In this document: piece by piece, positions 36,687 through 45,990 of the stretch
How positions within the stretch are numbered: position 1 is the first letter of the stretch
Layout of the letters: each line of letters begins with the position of its first letter
Source of the DNA: Paraglaciecola arctica
Lineage (GTDB): Bacteria; Pseudomonadota; Gammaproteobacteria; Enterobacterales; Alteromonadaceae
Direction: 5' to 3'
DNA length: 64,000 nucleotides
NCBI RefSeq assembly: GCF_018861065.1
Contig: NZ_JAHKQO010000045.1
Coordinates: forward strand, 1-64,000
Notes under the pieces: generated by a model
Databases searched by the model: none
The model's input: only the letters and a program-made list of their open reading frames with translations
Told to the model about the DNA's origin: nothing
Program-made: the position numbers and the translations under genes

Positions 36687-37892
36687 CTAAAAGTAATACT
36701 CTAAGCTTAATTGAACATAATCATCTCGGCGTAACATAAAACTGGGTTCAGCAGGTTCATCACTAGAAAACATCCAGGCGTCGACACGCCACTTCCAGTG
36801 ATCATTAATCCTACTCGACGCTTCGATAAAGCCCGACCTGACATTTGAATAATCTAGGTCTTGCACCACGCCAGCTAAAATTTGAGTGCCGTCAATATCG
36901 TTAAACACGAGTCGAGTGCCAAGCATCAAATCATTTTGTGAAATAACATTAGTGATATCTTCTCGACCATCATATTGGTATTCCATTAACCAATTAATAT
37001 CATAAACACTATCAAACAAGCCAATAAACGAATACTCAAAGCCCCCAACAAAGGCGGTATAGTCTTGATCTAATACTTTACGTTGAATACCTTCAAATTT
37101 AACTATCCAGTCACCCAACAAGGCTAATACATCTATACCAGCTTGTTGTAATTGCGGATAAAACGGGCGCAAGCTTGGCTCTGAGGTTTCATTGTTTAGC
37201 ACGAAATCAGGCTCCCTTGAGGTACCATCAAAGTAAGACAAACCTACTTCCCAATCGCCCAAAGTATGTTGCCACCTCAAAGCCCAATCGAGGTTTTTTT
37301 CTTCGTCTGGTGATTCAAAAATGGGGTTGTCAGTATCTACTGGCAAAGCAGCCCTGAATCTGCCGTCTTCGCCTGAAAACGTACGTTCTCTGAAATAAGG
37401 CAATACAAAAACTGTGGTATTTCCCCAATCTTTAAATAGAGAAAAGGTTGCCATGGGTTGACCTAATTTGTCTTCGCCATCAATGGCTTCTATGGCATCG
37501 GTTTGATTAATTATATCTACTAAATGCAATGATTCAGCTTGGCCCCAAAATACCTTGCCTATTCCCGCCTGGACTTCCCATTCGTCACCACTATGTGTCC
37601 ATTTAAATTCACGAATATCACCGTGGGTTCGTTCTTCATCCTGCTGATCAACCCGGTAAAAACCTTTAAACACTATGCTGTCATTACCATCGTTAAATGA
37701 GGTATAGGCCTGGGGAGCAAAATATACTGACAAATTTGCTCTTTCATGCTGAGAGTAAAGTGCATCTTGGAAAAAGTAGCGCTGTTCGACAGCCGCGTTG
37801 CCTGTGTATTCAATATCAGCGAACACACACGTTGGCAAAAGTGCAATAACTGGGAGCAATCTCTTCAATGTGGATCCTTTAAAAATTTTCAT
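36687..37892 (-). CDS. Outer-membrane beta-barrel protein, partner of the MMPL/LolA-like genes
   Basis: A 401-residue protein with a signal peptide (1-25, ending CVFA) and a barrel-like sequence of alternating strands ending in the aromatic YVQLSLEYYF. The pattern resembles DUF1302-like porins that accompany RND pumps. It is the last gene of a three-gene operon: an MMPL pump, a LolA-like protein, then this barrel (27-bp gap). I infer it is the outer-membrane end of a trans-envelope transport route, possibly for a lipid. The family name is a guess; the barrel and the operon are well supported. Confidence 0.78.
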   Translation of the reverse strand: MKIFKGSTLKRLLPVIALLPTCVFADIEYTGNAAVEQRYFFQDALYSQHERANLSVYFAPQAYTSFNDGNDSIVFKGFYRVDQQDEERTHGDIREFKWTHSGDEWEVQAGIGKVFWGQAESLHLVDIINQTDAIEAIDGEDKLGQPMATFSLFKDWGNTTVFVLPYFRERTFSGEDGRFRAALPVDTDNPIFESPDEEKNLDWALRWQHTLGDWEVGLSYFDGTSREPDFVLNNETSEPSLRPFYPQLQQAGIDVLALLGDWIVKFEGIQRKVLDQDYTAFVGGFEYSFIGLFDSVYDINWLMEYQYDGREDITNVISQNDLMLGTRLVFNDIDGTQILAGVVQDLDYSNVRSGFIEASSRINDHWKWRVDAWMFSSDEPAEPSFMLRRDDYVQLSLEYYF

Positions 37893-37919
37893 TAGCCATT
37901 TTCAATATCATAGTGTTTA

Positions 37920-38723
37920 TTATCGAACATTCTTCAAAGTCCCCTTATTGAAATCGTTGTCGGTTAAACCTGTATCAAAATTCAATTCGTGGGTAATAAG
38001 TTCGGTACTTTTACCATTTTGTTCATTAAACATTTCAACTCGCATGGGACGCCAATATTTGTCTAAATACAAAGCAAAATCTAGATTAACAAGCTCTTTA
38101 AGTAAACTTCCTTTGCGGTCGTAAAATTCAATTTTTAAGGCTCTGTAGTGTTCTTTGTCGACCCAAACGATTTGTTTTGAATAACCAGAGTTTTTGTCTG
38201 TAGGCACTTGCTCTAACACAAAACTCGCTTGTCCCTCATAAGTCTCATCCCTTAGATATTTAAATTCATATTTTTCAATCTCAAAAGAACTCATGTCTTC
38301 AAAGGCAAACTCACTTCCCATAAACGGACCTGATTTATTTCGAGAGCGTATGCGTTTTACTTTGCTTAATTTAGGTAAATACATCCATTGGTCGTCTGGT
38401 TCGCTGGCATGAGTGAAATTTAAGAATACTGTGCCTTTTACATCTAATGGCTGGTCAAAGATAGTCATACCTTTGTCACCATCATCGACTAACTCTAAAG
38501 ATTTCAAGCGCATTTTACGCTCAACTTCATCTCCTTGAGCATTGCGTAAAATCATACTCATATTACCGGTACTGTCTCCCCAGCCCTGATCTCTTAATTT
38601 ACGTTCTTTTGCTATTTCTAAGCCCTTTTCTTGCGGAGACTGGGCATAACTACTCACAGAATAGGTTAAAAGTGCGAAAACTAATGTAAATATTGTAGAG
38701 GAAGAAAGAAGATTTTTATTCAT
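37920..38723 (-). CDS. LolA-like periplasmic outer-membrane lipoprotein-sorting protein (PF17131 type)
   Basis: A 267-residue secreted protein with a signal peptide (1-27, ending SSYA). The mature part has the order GWGDSTGNMSMIL, FLNFTHASEPDDQWMYLPKL and RIRSRNKSGPFMGSEF, which I associate with the LolA-like family found next to MMPL/RND exporters. It likely binds an acyl chain in an open beta-barrel groove and ferries it across the periplasm. It starts three bases after the MMPL stop and is followed by the barrel gene, so the order pump-carrier-barrel mirrors the path outward. It is not the canonical LolA. Confidence 0.85.
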   Translation of the reverse strand: MNKNLLSSSTIFTLVFALLTYSVSSYAQSPQEKGLEIAKERKLRDQGWGDSTGNMSMILRNAQGDEVERKMRLKSLELVDDGDKGMTIFDQPLDVKGTVFLNFTHASEPDDQWMYLPKLSKVKRIRSRNKSGPFMGSEFAFEDMSSFEIEKYEFKYLRDETYEGQASFVLEQVPTDKNSGYSKQIVWVDKEHYRALKIEFYDRKGSLLKELVNLDFALYLDKYWRPMRVEMFNEQNGKSTELITHELNFDTGLTDNDFNKGTLKNVR

Positions 38724-38726
38724 GGG

Positions 38727-41024
38727 TCAACTCCTGGAGATATTTTTTCTATCAAAGGTCATTAAAAATGGCGGTAAAAACAAGAAATCGACCGCCAAGG
38801 CAACCACAATAATAATACTGGTTAACATGCCCATTTCTGAATTTAACGCAAATGGTGACAGCATCAGAATGGAAAATCCAGTCGCTAACACTAAAGTAGT
38901 TATCCATAACGCCCTGCCTACACTTGCAAAGGCATATCGTACACTTTGTTCTGCGTCTTTACCGTTTACTCGAGCATGACGGTATTTACTCAGAAAATGC
39001 ACAGTATCATCGACAATAATCCCTAATGTCATGCTAAGTACGATAGAAAGCCCGAGATTGACTTCGCCAGAATAAATCCCCCAAATTCCAAAACCAATAC
39101 CAGCAGGTAATAAGTTAGGCAACAGGCTTATTACACCCATCTTAAAAGATCTAAGAGCAAAGACCAAAAGGCCAGATATCAGCACCAATGCCACCACTGT
39201 TCCTTCTAACATGCTCGCCATGTTCGCCTCACCTATGTGAGCAAACATTAAACCAGGGCTTGCCGCGGTCAATTTTAAATCAGGCGCATTTGTTTTAAAC
39301 CATTGTTGCGCTTTGCTTTCAAGGGCGGTGAGTTCTTTACTACCCACATTTTTGACCATAGTCATAACACGGGTTGCCGATTTGTTCATGTCGAGTTGGT
39401 TTGTCAAATCCAAACCGTATGGCAGCGACATTTCGTACAACAGTAAATATTGCGCTGCCAGTTCTCTATCGTCTGGAATCCGATAATACTTAGCATCATC
39501 AGCATGCATATTTTTGTTCAGACGTTTAAAGGTATCAGTAATAGTTGAAACGTGGTCAATTTCAGGTTGTGCTCTAAGCCATTGGCTGAACGCTTCTATG
39601 CGCTGCAGCGTTTGTGGTTTGTTAATACCAGAATCTTCACCAGTAAATACCGTGAAATCCAAATTAGTCATACCGCTGAGGTGTTGTTGTTGAAAATCGG
39701 TGGACTGTCTAAATTCTGTGCTTTTATCAAAATAAGCGGTTGGCACATCATTTAAGTGGTTTTTGAATGAGAAACCAATCGCGATTACCGTAACCAATAA
39801 CGTATAAGGTAAAATTCTCTTATAGTGCGTGATCACCCATTCACCAAACTTCTCGGTAAAACTCAACTGAGTGTTGGAGAGCTGTATAGGTGGAGCTTTT
39901 ATAGGGAGAACCATCACTAACGCTGGCAATATCGTTAGCGAAAAGATACAGGCAAATATAACTCCTAATGCAGTTAAATTACCCAAATCTGCCAAAATTG
40001 GCACAGCTGAAAAGTTGAGGGTTAAGAAGCCAACTCCGGTTGTAGCGCTGGTAATGAAAATAGGCATTTTGTTAAGTGAAATACTGTAGAGCAACGCTTG
40101 TTTTTTATCTTTACCTTGGCGCATTTCGTACAACATAGTCGAAATCACATGAATACAGTCAGCAACAGCAAGTGTCATAACCATAGTAGGTACATTCACA
40201 GTAGCAGTGCTCATAAACATGCCAAACCAACCAGCGACTCCCATAGTTGCGGCTATGCTGGTCGCGATTACCACAATAGTAGAAAACGTCCCAACCGCTG
40301 TTTTTAACAATAACCACATGATGATAATAACAGTCAAAAACATCAGAGGAACAATAGTGACAAAATCTCGCTCAGCAAATGTTGCGAAAGAGTAATTCAT
40401 CAATACTACGCCAGTATGATAAAAATCATGTTCTGGATATTTAACTTTGAACTCATCAGTTAACGCTTTAACTGACTGGGTGACCAAATTAACATCCGCG
40501 GTTTGGTCCCCATCAGGAAGGTTAACTGACACGTTAATTACCGTGACATCGCCATTAGGTGAAACAATACGATTGACTAAATTCGGCTCACTTAACGCTA
40601 TATTCCGAACATCAGCAAACTTTTGTTCATCAAGATCCGCCAAGTCGTATACTAAATCCTCCACTATCATGTCGTCGTCTTCAGCCCAGGTATGCTGGAA
40701 GTTGGTTAACGAATCCACGCGAATAGACAAAGGAGTTTGTTCCGCTTCTTTGGTCATTTCATGGACCAAAGATAAGGTTTGCAAATTGAAAACATCCCCT
40801 GATTTAGGGGCAATAATAATGCTAGCACCGTCATTTTTGCTAAAAGTGTTTTGCATCTGCTCGAAGGCCATTCTTTGCGGATTGGACTCTTCAAAGAACA
40901 CTTTATAGTCACCACGAAAATACAAATTTTTGGCACCAAAGGCAGTGGCGAAAATAAGCAAAAATCCAATAATAAGAACCGTTTTTGGTCGGTTAATCGC
41001 AAAGTCTAGCCAAGTGTTTTTCAC
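38727..41024 (-). CDS. MMPL/RND-superfamily exporter
   Basis: A 765-residue inner-membrane RND protein of the MMPL/HpnN branch, smaller than drug-efflux RND pumps (about 1030). It has two repeats, each a single helix, a periplasmic domain and five helices: helices near 15-35 and 205-375, then near 405-425 and 615-755. Charged intramembrane residues occur in LAVADCIHV and GIIVDDTVHFLSKY, the proton-relay positions. Members move hydrophobic molecules such as hopanoids and mycolates. It is the first gene of the pump/LolA-like/barrel operon. The upstream 360-bp region is shared with fadE. Confidence 0.9.
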   Translation of the reverse strand: MKNTWLDFAINRPKTVLIIGFLLIFATAFGAKNLYFRGDYKVFFEESNPQRMAFEQMQNTFSKNDGASIIIAPKSGDVFNLQTLSLVHEMTKEAEQTPLSIRVDSLTNFQHTWAEDDDMIVEDLVYDLADLDEQKFADVRNIALSEPNLVNRIVSPNGDVTVINVSVNLPDGDQTADVNLVTQSVKALTDEFKVKYPEHDFYHTGVVLMNYSFATFAERDFVTIVPLMFLTVIIIMWLLLKTAVGTFSTIVVIATSIAATMGVAGWFGMFMSTATVNVPTMVMTLAVADCIHVISTMLYEMRQGKDKKQALLYSISLNKMPIFITSATTGVGFLTLNFSAVPILADLGNLTALGVIFACIFSLTILPALVMVLPIKAPPIQLSNTQLSFTEKFGEWVITHYKRILPYTLLVTVIAIGFSFKNHLNDVPTAYFDKSTEFRQSTDFQQQHLSGMTNLDFTVFTGEDSGINKPQTLQRIEAFSQWLRAQPEIDHVSTITDTFKRLNKNMHADDAKYYRIPDDRELAAQYLLLYEMSLPYGLDLTNQLDMNKSATRVMTMVKNVGSKELTALESKAQQWFKTNAPDLKLTAASPGLMFAHIGEANMASMLEGTVVALVLISGLLVFALRSFKMGVISLLPNLLPAGIGFGIWGIYSGEVNLGLSIVLSMTLGIIVDDTVHFLSKYRHARVNGKDAEQSVRYAFASVGRALWITTLVLATGFSILMLSPFALNSEMGMLTSIIIVVALAVDFLFLPPFLMTFDRKNISRS

Positions 41025-41324
41025 TTATTCATCCAACCTCATTTTTCCAATTTAATAATCTACAGCTTTTATGGTTATTGCACACAAAATTCACCACTGT
41101 GAGGATAGCATGTTAGCCATAAACTCAATGCCTAATTACGCATATCGGCCTTATAAAGATTACTTTTCAACCACCTCAAAACGAATTCTTTTCAACTATT
41201 TTTAAAAATTATTAGGTTTTAACTAATAATTGAGATTACTAACTATACCATTGATAAATCTGGTTTTTATTCCGTAAACGAATACATTTACGTAACAATC
41301 AATGCGGCAACATACCAAAGAATT

Positions 41325-41376
41325 TTGATCTTTTTGTGAAAATCAGTATTATAAACACCAACTGGTCAGATGAGCG
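41325..41376 (+). promoter_or_regulatory. fadE: fadE promoter with FadR-like operator
   Basis: TTGATC (41325-41330), a 16-bp spacer and TATTAT (41347-41352) are followed by AACTGGTCAGATGAGCG (41360-41376). The GGTC-N-GATGAG core is the same as at the two receptor promoters, and ACTGGTCAGA is the classic FadR half-site. GATGAGC is repeated once more at 41377-41383, just before the ATG. The rest of the 41025-41324 gap shows no ORF, and no leftward promoter for the MMPL operon could be placed. Confidence 0.7.
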
Positions 41377-41388
41377 GATGAGCTAAAA

Positions 41389-43644
41389 ATGAGTATTAGA
41401 ACAAGTCTTAAAAAAGTATTACCCCCTATTTCAATTACTGAGCAAGAAGCCTTAGAAGCTGGCGATGTATGGTTAGAGTCCTCTATTTATCAGGGTAAAC
41501 CTGACATGCATGCTTTACGTAATGTACCTAGCGCTAAACTTAGTTCAGAAGAACAAGCGTTTTTGGACGGTCCAGTAGCACAAGTACTGGCAATGGTGGA
41601 TGACTTTGATTTACAAACAGCCAAACATCTTCCACAAGATATTTTGGATTTCTTGTCTGTTAACAAATTTTTTGCGTTAATCATTCCTAAAAAGTTTGGC
41701 GGTTTAGAATTTACTCCTTATGCCAACTCCACCATAGTAGCAACACTAGCCGCCAAAAGTGGTGCCTTAGCTGTAACAGTAATGGTACCTAATTCATTGG
41801 GGCCGGGTGAGTTGTTAATGCACTACGGTACTGCCGAGCAGCAAAATCACTATTTACCTCGCCTAGCAGTAGGCAAAGATATTCCATGCTTCGCTTTAAC
41901 TAGCCCTGAAGCGGGTTCAGATGCCGGCGCTATTCCAGATGCAGCCATAGTCACAAAAGACATCTGGGAAGGTAAAGAAGTAATCGGCCTCAAAGTTTCA
42001 TGGGATAAGCGTTATATCACCCTAGCCCCTATCGCTACAGTTTTAGGTTTGGCCTTTAAAGTATTCGACCTAGACGGCTTATTAGGTGACCAAGTAGAAC
42101 TCGGAATTACCTGTGCGCTTATTCCTAAGTCGCACCCAGGTGTTGAACTGGGTAATCGTCATGATCCTATGGGTGTTAAGTTTTATAACGGTACTACACG
42201 TGGTCAGGATGTATTTATTCCAATGGACTTCATTATCGGAGGCCAAGACAATATCGGTCGTGGTTGGCAAATGTTGGTGGCTTGTTTAGGTGCAGGCCGT
42301 GGTATTTCATTGCCAGCTATGGGTGTGGCGTCTGCACAAACCTCATTTAAGTCTACCGCTGAATATTCATTTGTACGTGAACAGTTTGGTGTACCTATTG
42401 GTCGCTTTGAAGGTATTCAAGAAGAAATGGCTGATATTGCGGGTAAAACCTTCATTCTAGAAGCCATGCGTGTATTAACCACCGAAGGTCTTAATCTTGG
42501 TCTCAAACCAGGCGTAGTAACAGCAATGGCTAAATATCATATGACTGAACTAGGTCGTGATGTGGTGAATACAGCCATGGATATTCAAGCGGGTAAAGCA
42601 ATACAAAGAGGACCACAAAACACCTTAGCCAGTGCTTATGTTTCCTTACCTATCGCTATTACTGTAGAAGGCGCCAATATTCTCACCCGTAGTTTGATGA
42701 TTTTTGGTCAAGGCACTATGCGTTGTCATCCTCATTTAAAAGAAATGGTAGATTTAATCCATAGCGGCGAAAAAGACGCTGACTCTCGATTCAATAAAGT
42801 GTTAGGTAAAACCGTTGCTTTTAGCGTGAAAAATGCGTTCCGCAGTTTGTCTAAGAGTTACTTACCTTTGACACGTGGCGCCGAATCAGCGTTACCAGAG
42901 GTCCGTAAATACGAAAAGCGTATGAACGCCCTTGCTGCGAAACTTGCGCCAATGGCTGATTTATCATTATTAGTGTTAGGTGGCGACTTGAAGAAAGCGG
43001 AAATGTTATCAGCACGCCTAGGTGACGTTATGAGCTACATGTATGCCGCTATGGCCGTGGTGCGTTTTTACGAGCAACGTGTTGAAAGCCGTAACGAAGC
43101 CTTACCTTACTTCGAGTACGCTATTCAGTGGTGTTTAAATAAAGGCGAAACCGCGCTAAACGAATTTATTGGGAATTTCCCTAACACAGCGGTACGAGGC
43201 TTAATGCGGGTATTAACCAATACTTATACCACTGCGGTGAAAGGCATTTCTGACGATTTAAAACGCACCTTATCTGAAGCATCTATGCAAGACACCAGCA
43301 TCAAAGCTCAGTTAACACATTTAGTGAAAGTCATCCCTGGGGACGGCAACGACATAAATGAGCAAGCATTCAAAGCGAAACATGCTGTGATGCCACAGCT
43401 TAAGAAAATTCAAAAGGCATTGCGTAAAACCCCAGTGGTACCTTACGTTTCTTTTGAAAATGCTGTGGCTAAATTACAACAAGCCGGTGAATTAACCGCG
43501 CAAGAAGTCGCGCTAGTTATCGAATACAACGATAAACGTAAATTGGCTATCCGTGTTGACGAGTTTACTTTTGATATGGATTTATTAGATGAAAATCTAG
43601 AGTTAGTGAACGAGAAAGAAGCAACACACGCTGACGCTGCTTAG
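41389..43644 (+). CDS. fadE: Acyl-CoA dehydrogenase FadE
   Basis: A 751-residue two-part acyl-CoA dehydrogenase: the flavin domains (about 70-450, with FALTSPEAGSDAGAIPD near 170 and AVTVMVPNSLGPGELL earlier) and a C-terminal DUF1974 region (about 460-745) found in FadE of gammaproteobacteria. It carries out the first beta-oxidation step, making trans-2-enoyl-CoA with electrons to the quinone pool via ETF-like partners. It is about 60 residues shorter than E. coli FadE (814) and lacks its N-terminal hydrophobic segment, so it may be more loosely membrane-bound. It stands alone with a FadR-like operator and a strong terminator. Confidence 0.95.
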   Translation: MSIRTSLKKVLPPISITEQEALEAGDVWLESSIYQGKPDMHALRNVPSAKLSSEEQAFLDGPVAQVLAMVDDFDLQTAKHLPQDILDFLSVNKFFALIIPKKFGGLEFTPYANSTIVATLAAKSGALAVTVMVPNSLGPGELLMHYGTAEQQNHYLPRLAVGKDIPCFALTSPEAGSDAGAIPDAAIVTKDIWEGKEVIGLKVSWDKRYITLAPIATVLGLAFKVFDLDGLLGDQVELGITCALIPKSHPGVELGNRHDPMGVKFYNGTTRGQDVFIPMDFIIGGQDNIGRGWQMLVACLGAGRGISLPAMGVASAQTSFKSTAEYSFVREQFGVPIGRFEGIQEEMADIAGKTFILEAMRVLTTEGLNLGLKPGVVTAMAKYHMTELGRDVVNTAMDIQAGKAIQRGPQNTLASAYVSLPIAITVEGANILTRSLMIFGQGTMRCHPHLKEMVDLIHSGEKDADSRFNKVLGKTVAFSVKNAFRSLSKSYLPLTRGAESALPEVRKYEKRMNALAAKLAPMADLSLLVLGGDLKKAEMLSARLGDVMSYMYAAMAVVRFYEQRVESRNEALPYFEYAIQWCLNKGETALNEFIGNFPNTAVRGLMRVLTNTYTTAVKGISDDLKRTLSEASMQDTSIKAQLTHLVKVIPGDGNDINEQAFKAKHAVMPQLKKIQKALRKTPVVPYVSFENAVAKLQQAGELTAQEVALVIEYNDKRKLAIRVDEFTFDMDLLDENLELVNEKEATHADAA

Positions 43645-43660
43645 TGTGTTTGAAAAATAG

Positions 43661-43695
43661 AAAAGGCCGTTGATGTAAAACATCAACGGCCTTTT
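43661..43695. terminator. Bidirectional terminator between fadE and the dehydratase gene
   Basis: A 15-bp perfect stem (43661-43675 with 43681-43695) around a TAAAA loop, with A-run and T-run at the two ends, so it works on both strands. It lies between two convergent genes. Confidence 0.95.
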
Positions 43696-43738
43696 TATTT
43701 ATTAGCGTTTCTATCTAAAACGCTAATTCATGTAGAAA

Positions 43739-44914
43739 CTACTTCACCTCCATATTAGGTGAGCGGTAAACGATTTCGTCATTCAATTCTATACCAATAC
43801 CAGGCTCTTCCGAGACTTCAAAAAAACCGTTAACGGGTTGAGGATCTTGCATACATAATTCTCTATTCCACTCTTTTATCGCATAGGTATGATGCTCATG
43901 AATTAGAAAATTCGGGATAGCGGTTTCTAAGTGCAAACTGGCTGCAGTGGCGACAGGCCCGCCGCACACATGAGCCTGTATTCGGATGTCATATACATCG
44001 GCATAATCACAGACTTTTTTGGTTTCAGTAAAGCCGCCGCATAAACCTACGTCTGGTTGTAAAACATCAATACTCTGATCTTCAAAGTAAGGGCGCACAT
44101 CCCAACGATGATAAAGGCGTTCACCACCTGCAATAGGTACGCGTACATTTTCCGCGACTTTTTTATGCACCGCTGAATTTAAATAATTCACTGGCTCTTC
44201 GTACATCATGCAGCCTACTTCTTCAATTATTTCACCCATCTGAATCGCTGAAGCTGCGCCCATTAACGAATGTGATTCAAATATAATATCTACATCTTCA
44301 CCAACTGCGCTACGAATAGCCCGTAATCTGTCTCCAAATAAGCGCATTTGTGGTTTAGTAAATAACCTAGTGCGATCAAAAGAGGAATTTCCCTCTGCGT
44401 CGTATACTATTGGATCAACCTTAACCGCATCATAACCTTCAGCTACAGCTTTAAGTGCGGCTTCTGCGTACTGCTCTGGTTGGGTCAACTTAGTACACTC
44501 TTTATCCCAATCAAATTGTAACTGGCTAGCATAAGTTCTTAATTTACCGTTAGTTTTACCACCTAATAACTGGTACACCGGCACACCAAAAGTTTTACCT
44601 TTTATATCCCACAACGCAGTATCTATGGCGCTCATTGCCGCGTATAACACTGGACCGCCGCCTAACCCCCAAAAACTTTCCCGTAACATACGCGACCATA
44701 ACAATTCGGTATTCATTGGGTCAAAACCAATCAACATGGCTTCGGCAATTTCTTTGACCATATGCGCAGCGGCACTGTGACCTAAGTCATAGGCAAGCCC
44801 TGCTTCACCCACACCAGAAATGCCCTCATCTGTGTGAATACGCACAAATACTGGGTTCCAAGGTGGCCGTTTTGGACAATGAATGTCGAATATTTCAACA
44901 CGGGTAATTTTCAT
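43739..44914 (-). CDS. Enolase-superfamily acid-sugar dehydratase (mandelate racemase/galactonate dehydratase group)
   Basis: A 391-residue protein. The N-terminal capping domain ends near 120, followed by a barrel with a catalytic-side KVDP near 170, metal ligands in IIFESHS, MMYEEPV and AGGERLY, and a late catalytic His in QAHVCGGPV. The ExH at the first metal site resembles the galactonate dehydratase subgroup, where that His is the acid. It would dehydrate an aldonate to a 2-keto-3-deoxy acid in the cytoplasm. The exact sugar cannot be read. The ribosome-binding site is AGGA. It is transcribed alone and its 340-bp leader holds a TTGTACAA palindrome (44994-45001). Confidence 0.87.
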   Translation of the reverse strand: MKITRVEIFDIHCPKRPPWNPVFVRIHTDEGISGVGEAGLAYDLGHSAAAHMVKEIAEAMLIGFDPMNTELLWSRMLRESFWGLGGGPVLYAAMSAIDTALWDIKGKTFGVPVYQLLGGKTNGKLRTYASQLQFDWDKECTKLTQPEQYAEAALKAVAEGYDAVKVDPIVYDAEGNSSFDRTRLFTKPQMRLFGDRLRAIRSAVGEDVDIIFESHSLMGAASAIQMGEIIEEVGCMMYEEPVNYLNSAVHKKVAENVRVPIAGGERLYHRWDVRPYFEDQSIDVLQPDVGLCGGFTETKKVCDYADVYDIRIQAHVCGGPVATAASLHLETAIPNFLIHEHHTYAIKEWNRELCMQDPQPVNGFFEVSEEPGIGIELNDEIVYRSPNMEVK

Positions 44915-45255
44915 GTTTGGTGATCCTGTTACTTATTTTAAATTGGTTTAATGTAGCGTTAGTCGTTGGGCAACACGTTTGTCGTTCAATTTTTTGTACA
45001 ACTAGATGATTTTTAACTGACGAATGCAGATTTTATTAAAGTTGATGGTGCCGCATAGTCGCTGCCGGATCAATGACAAGAAAATATAAAATGGATGCTA
45101 TCAGTATAATTACAGGTTTATTCGAAGGAGTGGTTTTTGCCATTTTCGACATTGGTTTCTAGATTACTAAGGGCCGCAAACACGTGTGCAATAATGGCGA
45201 AGCCGCGTACGTGTTTGTGTCCCAGCGAGCGGCAGCGAGTAACATAAATTGTTTG
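44915..45255. other. Intergenic region with two small palindromes
   Basis: No ORF is convincing here. TTGTACAA at 44994-45001, about 80 bp upstream of the dehydratase start, is the kind of palindrome bound by GntR-family regulators of sugar acid genes. CAAACACGT (45177-45185) and ACGTGTTTG (45209-45217) form a 9-bp inverted repeat with a 23-base spacer close to the rhomboid remnant. Both are unassigned. Confidence 0.45.
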
Positions 45256-45690
45256 TTAACTTCTTTCAATACTCTGAACTCTGCTTGGTTGGCCGAAGAG
45301 AAAATATACTGCCAATGAAATACCAGCTACAAAACTTAACGCGTGTCCTAATTTTGGGTATCCCGCAGTTTTGAAATCAAGGTACATTGCAGGAATGATA
45401 GCAAACAGTAAACAAATTAAGAGTAAATAGTTTCGTTTGAACCTGAAGAGGTACAGCAATAACCCAAAACCAGAAAAGCCGAGTGCAGCTTGTGAAGCTC
45501 CTGTACCCGTATTCCATGGAGCTGCACCAAATTGCGTGGTAAAAAATGTTCCTAACGATCCAGCAAAAAACCAAATAAGAAGCACATACCAAAAGCCAAC
45601 TTTGCGCTCTATTAAAGTGCATAAAAAAGCGATACTTAAAACACTGTAGGACCACTTTACGAAGACGGACCACTTTACGAAGACAGCCAT
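45256..45690 (-). pseudogene. Rhomboid-family protease, N-terminally truncated
   Basis: A 144-residue frame with five hydrophobic segments. It keeps the rhomboid serine block TGASQAALGFSG and the histidine block GHALSFVAG, so both catalytic residues seem present. The first helix and the conserved HxxxN loop that normally precede it are missing. In their place the start reads AVFVKWSVFVKWS, caused by an 18-bp tandem duplication at 45649-45684, right at the break. An intact relative should have about 190-200 residues. I regard it as a decaying gene, though a short active form cannot be ruled out. Intramembrane peptidase by family. Confidence 0.6.
45649..45684. repeat. 18-bp tandem duplication
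   Basis: Two identical copies of GGACCACTTTACGAAGAC lie end to end (45649-45666 and 45667-45684). They fall inside the 5' end of the truncated rhomboid frame and duplicate six residues, without a frameshift. Slippage or a rearrangement scar is likely. Confidence 0.9.
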
Positions 45691-45822
45691 AATAAAAATG
45701 GATATCTGAGCCGCGTTTGGTCTAACTATTTATAATGGGTGACTTTGTAAATTCATATACCGATGGTAATGAATTTAAACGTATACTGAGAAAGCAGAAG
45801 GTGACATCCACTCGTTTATCCT

Positions 45823-45990
45823 CGTCATTCCTTCGGAGGAAGGAACCTCCAACAACATCTGTAGATGGCAATAAAGTCTTTTTTCCAAAGATAAAATTGA
45901 TTAAAATACACTCATTTCATACTGTATTTAAACGATTTAAATTGGCTGCACGGTTAATGTTAGTGGGTTCCCTCCTCCGAGGGAATGACG
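45823..45990. repeat. Inverted pair of REP-like 25-bp hairpin elements
   Basis: The 25 bases at 45823-45847 match the reverse complement of 45966-45990 at 23 positions. Each copy is itself a small hairpin (TTCCTTC-GGAG-GAAGGAA in the first; TTCCCTC-CTCC-GAGGGAA in the second, with a compensating change in the stem). They start or end with CGTCATTCC, like extragenic palindromes of other gammaproteobacteria. The 118 bp between them is AT-rich and has no ORF. This looks like a REP doublet (BIME) or a small MITE in the 589-bp gap 45691-46279, which holds no convincing gene. Confidence 0.75.

Noticed and set aside
45377-45673. 98-residue open frame overlapping the rhomboid remnant
   Set aside because: It lies in another frame of the same strand; the rhomboid frame keeps the catalytic motifs and is the real one.
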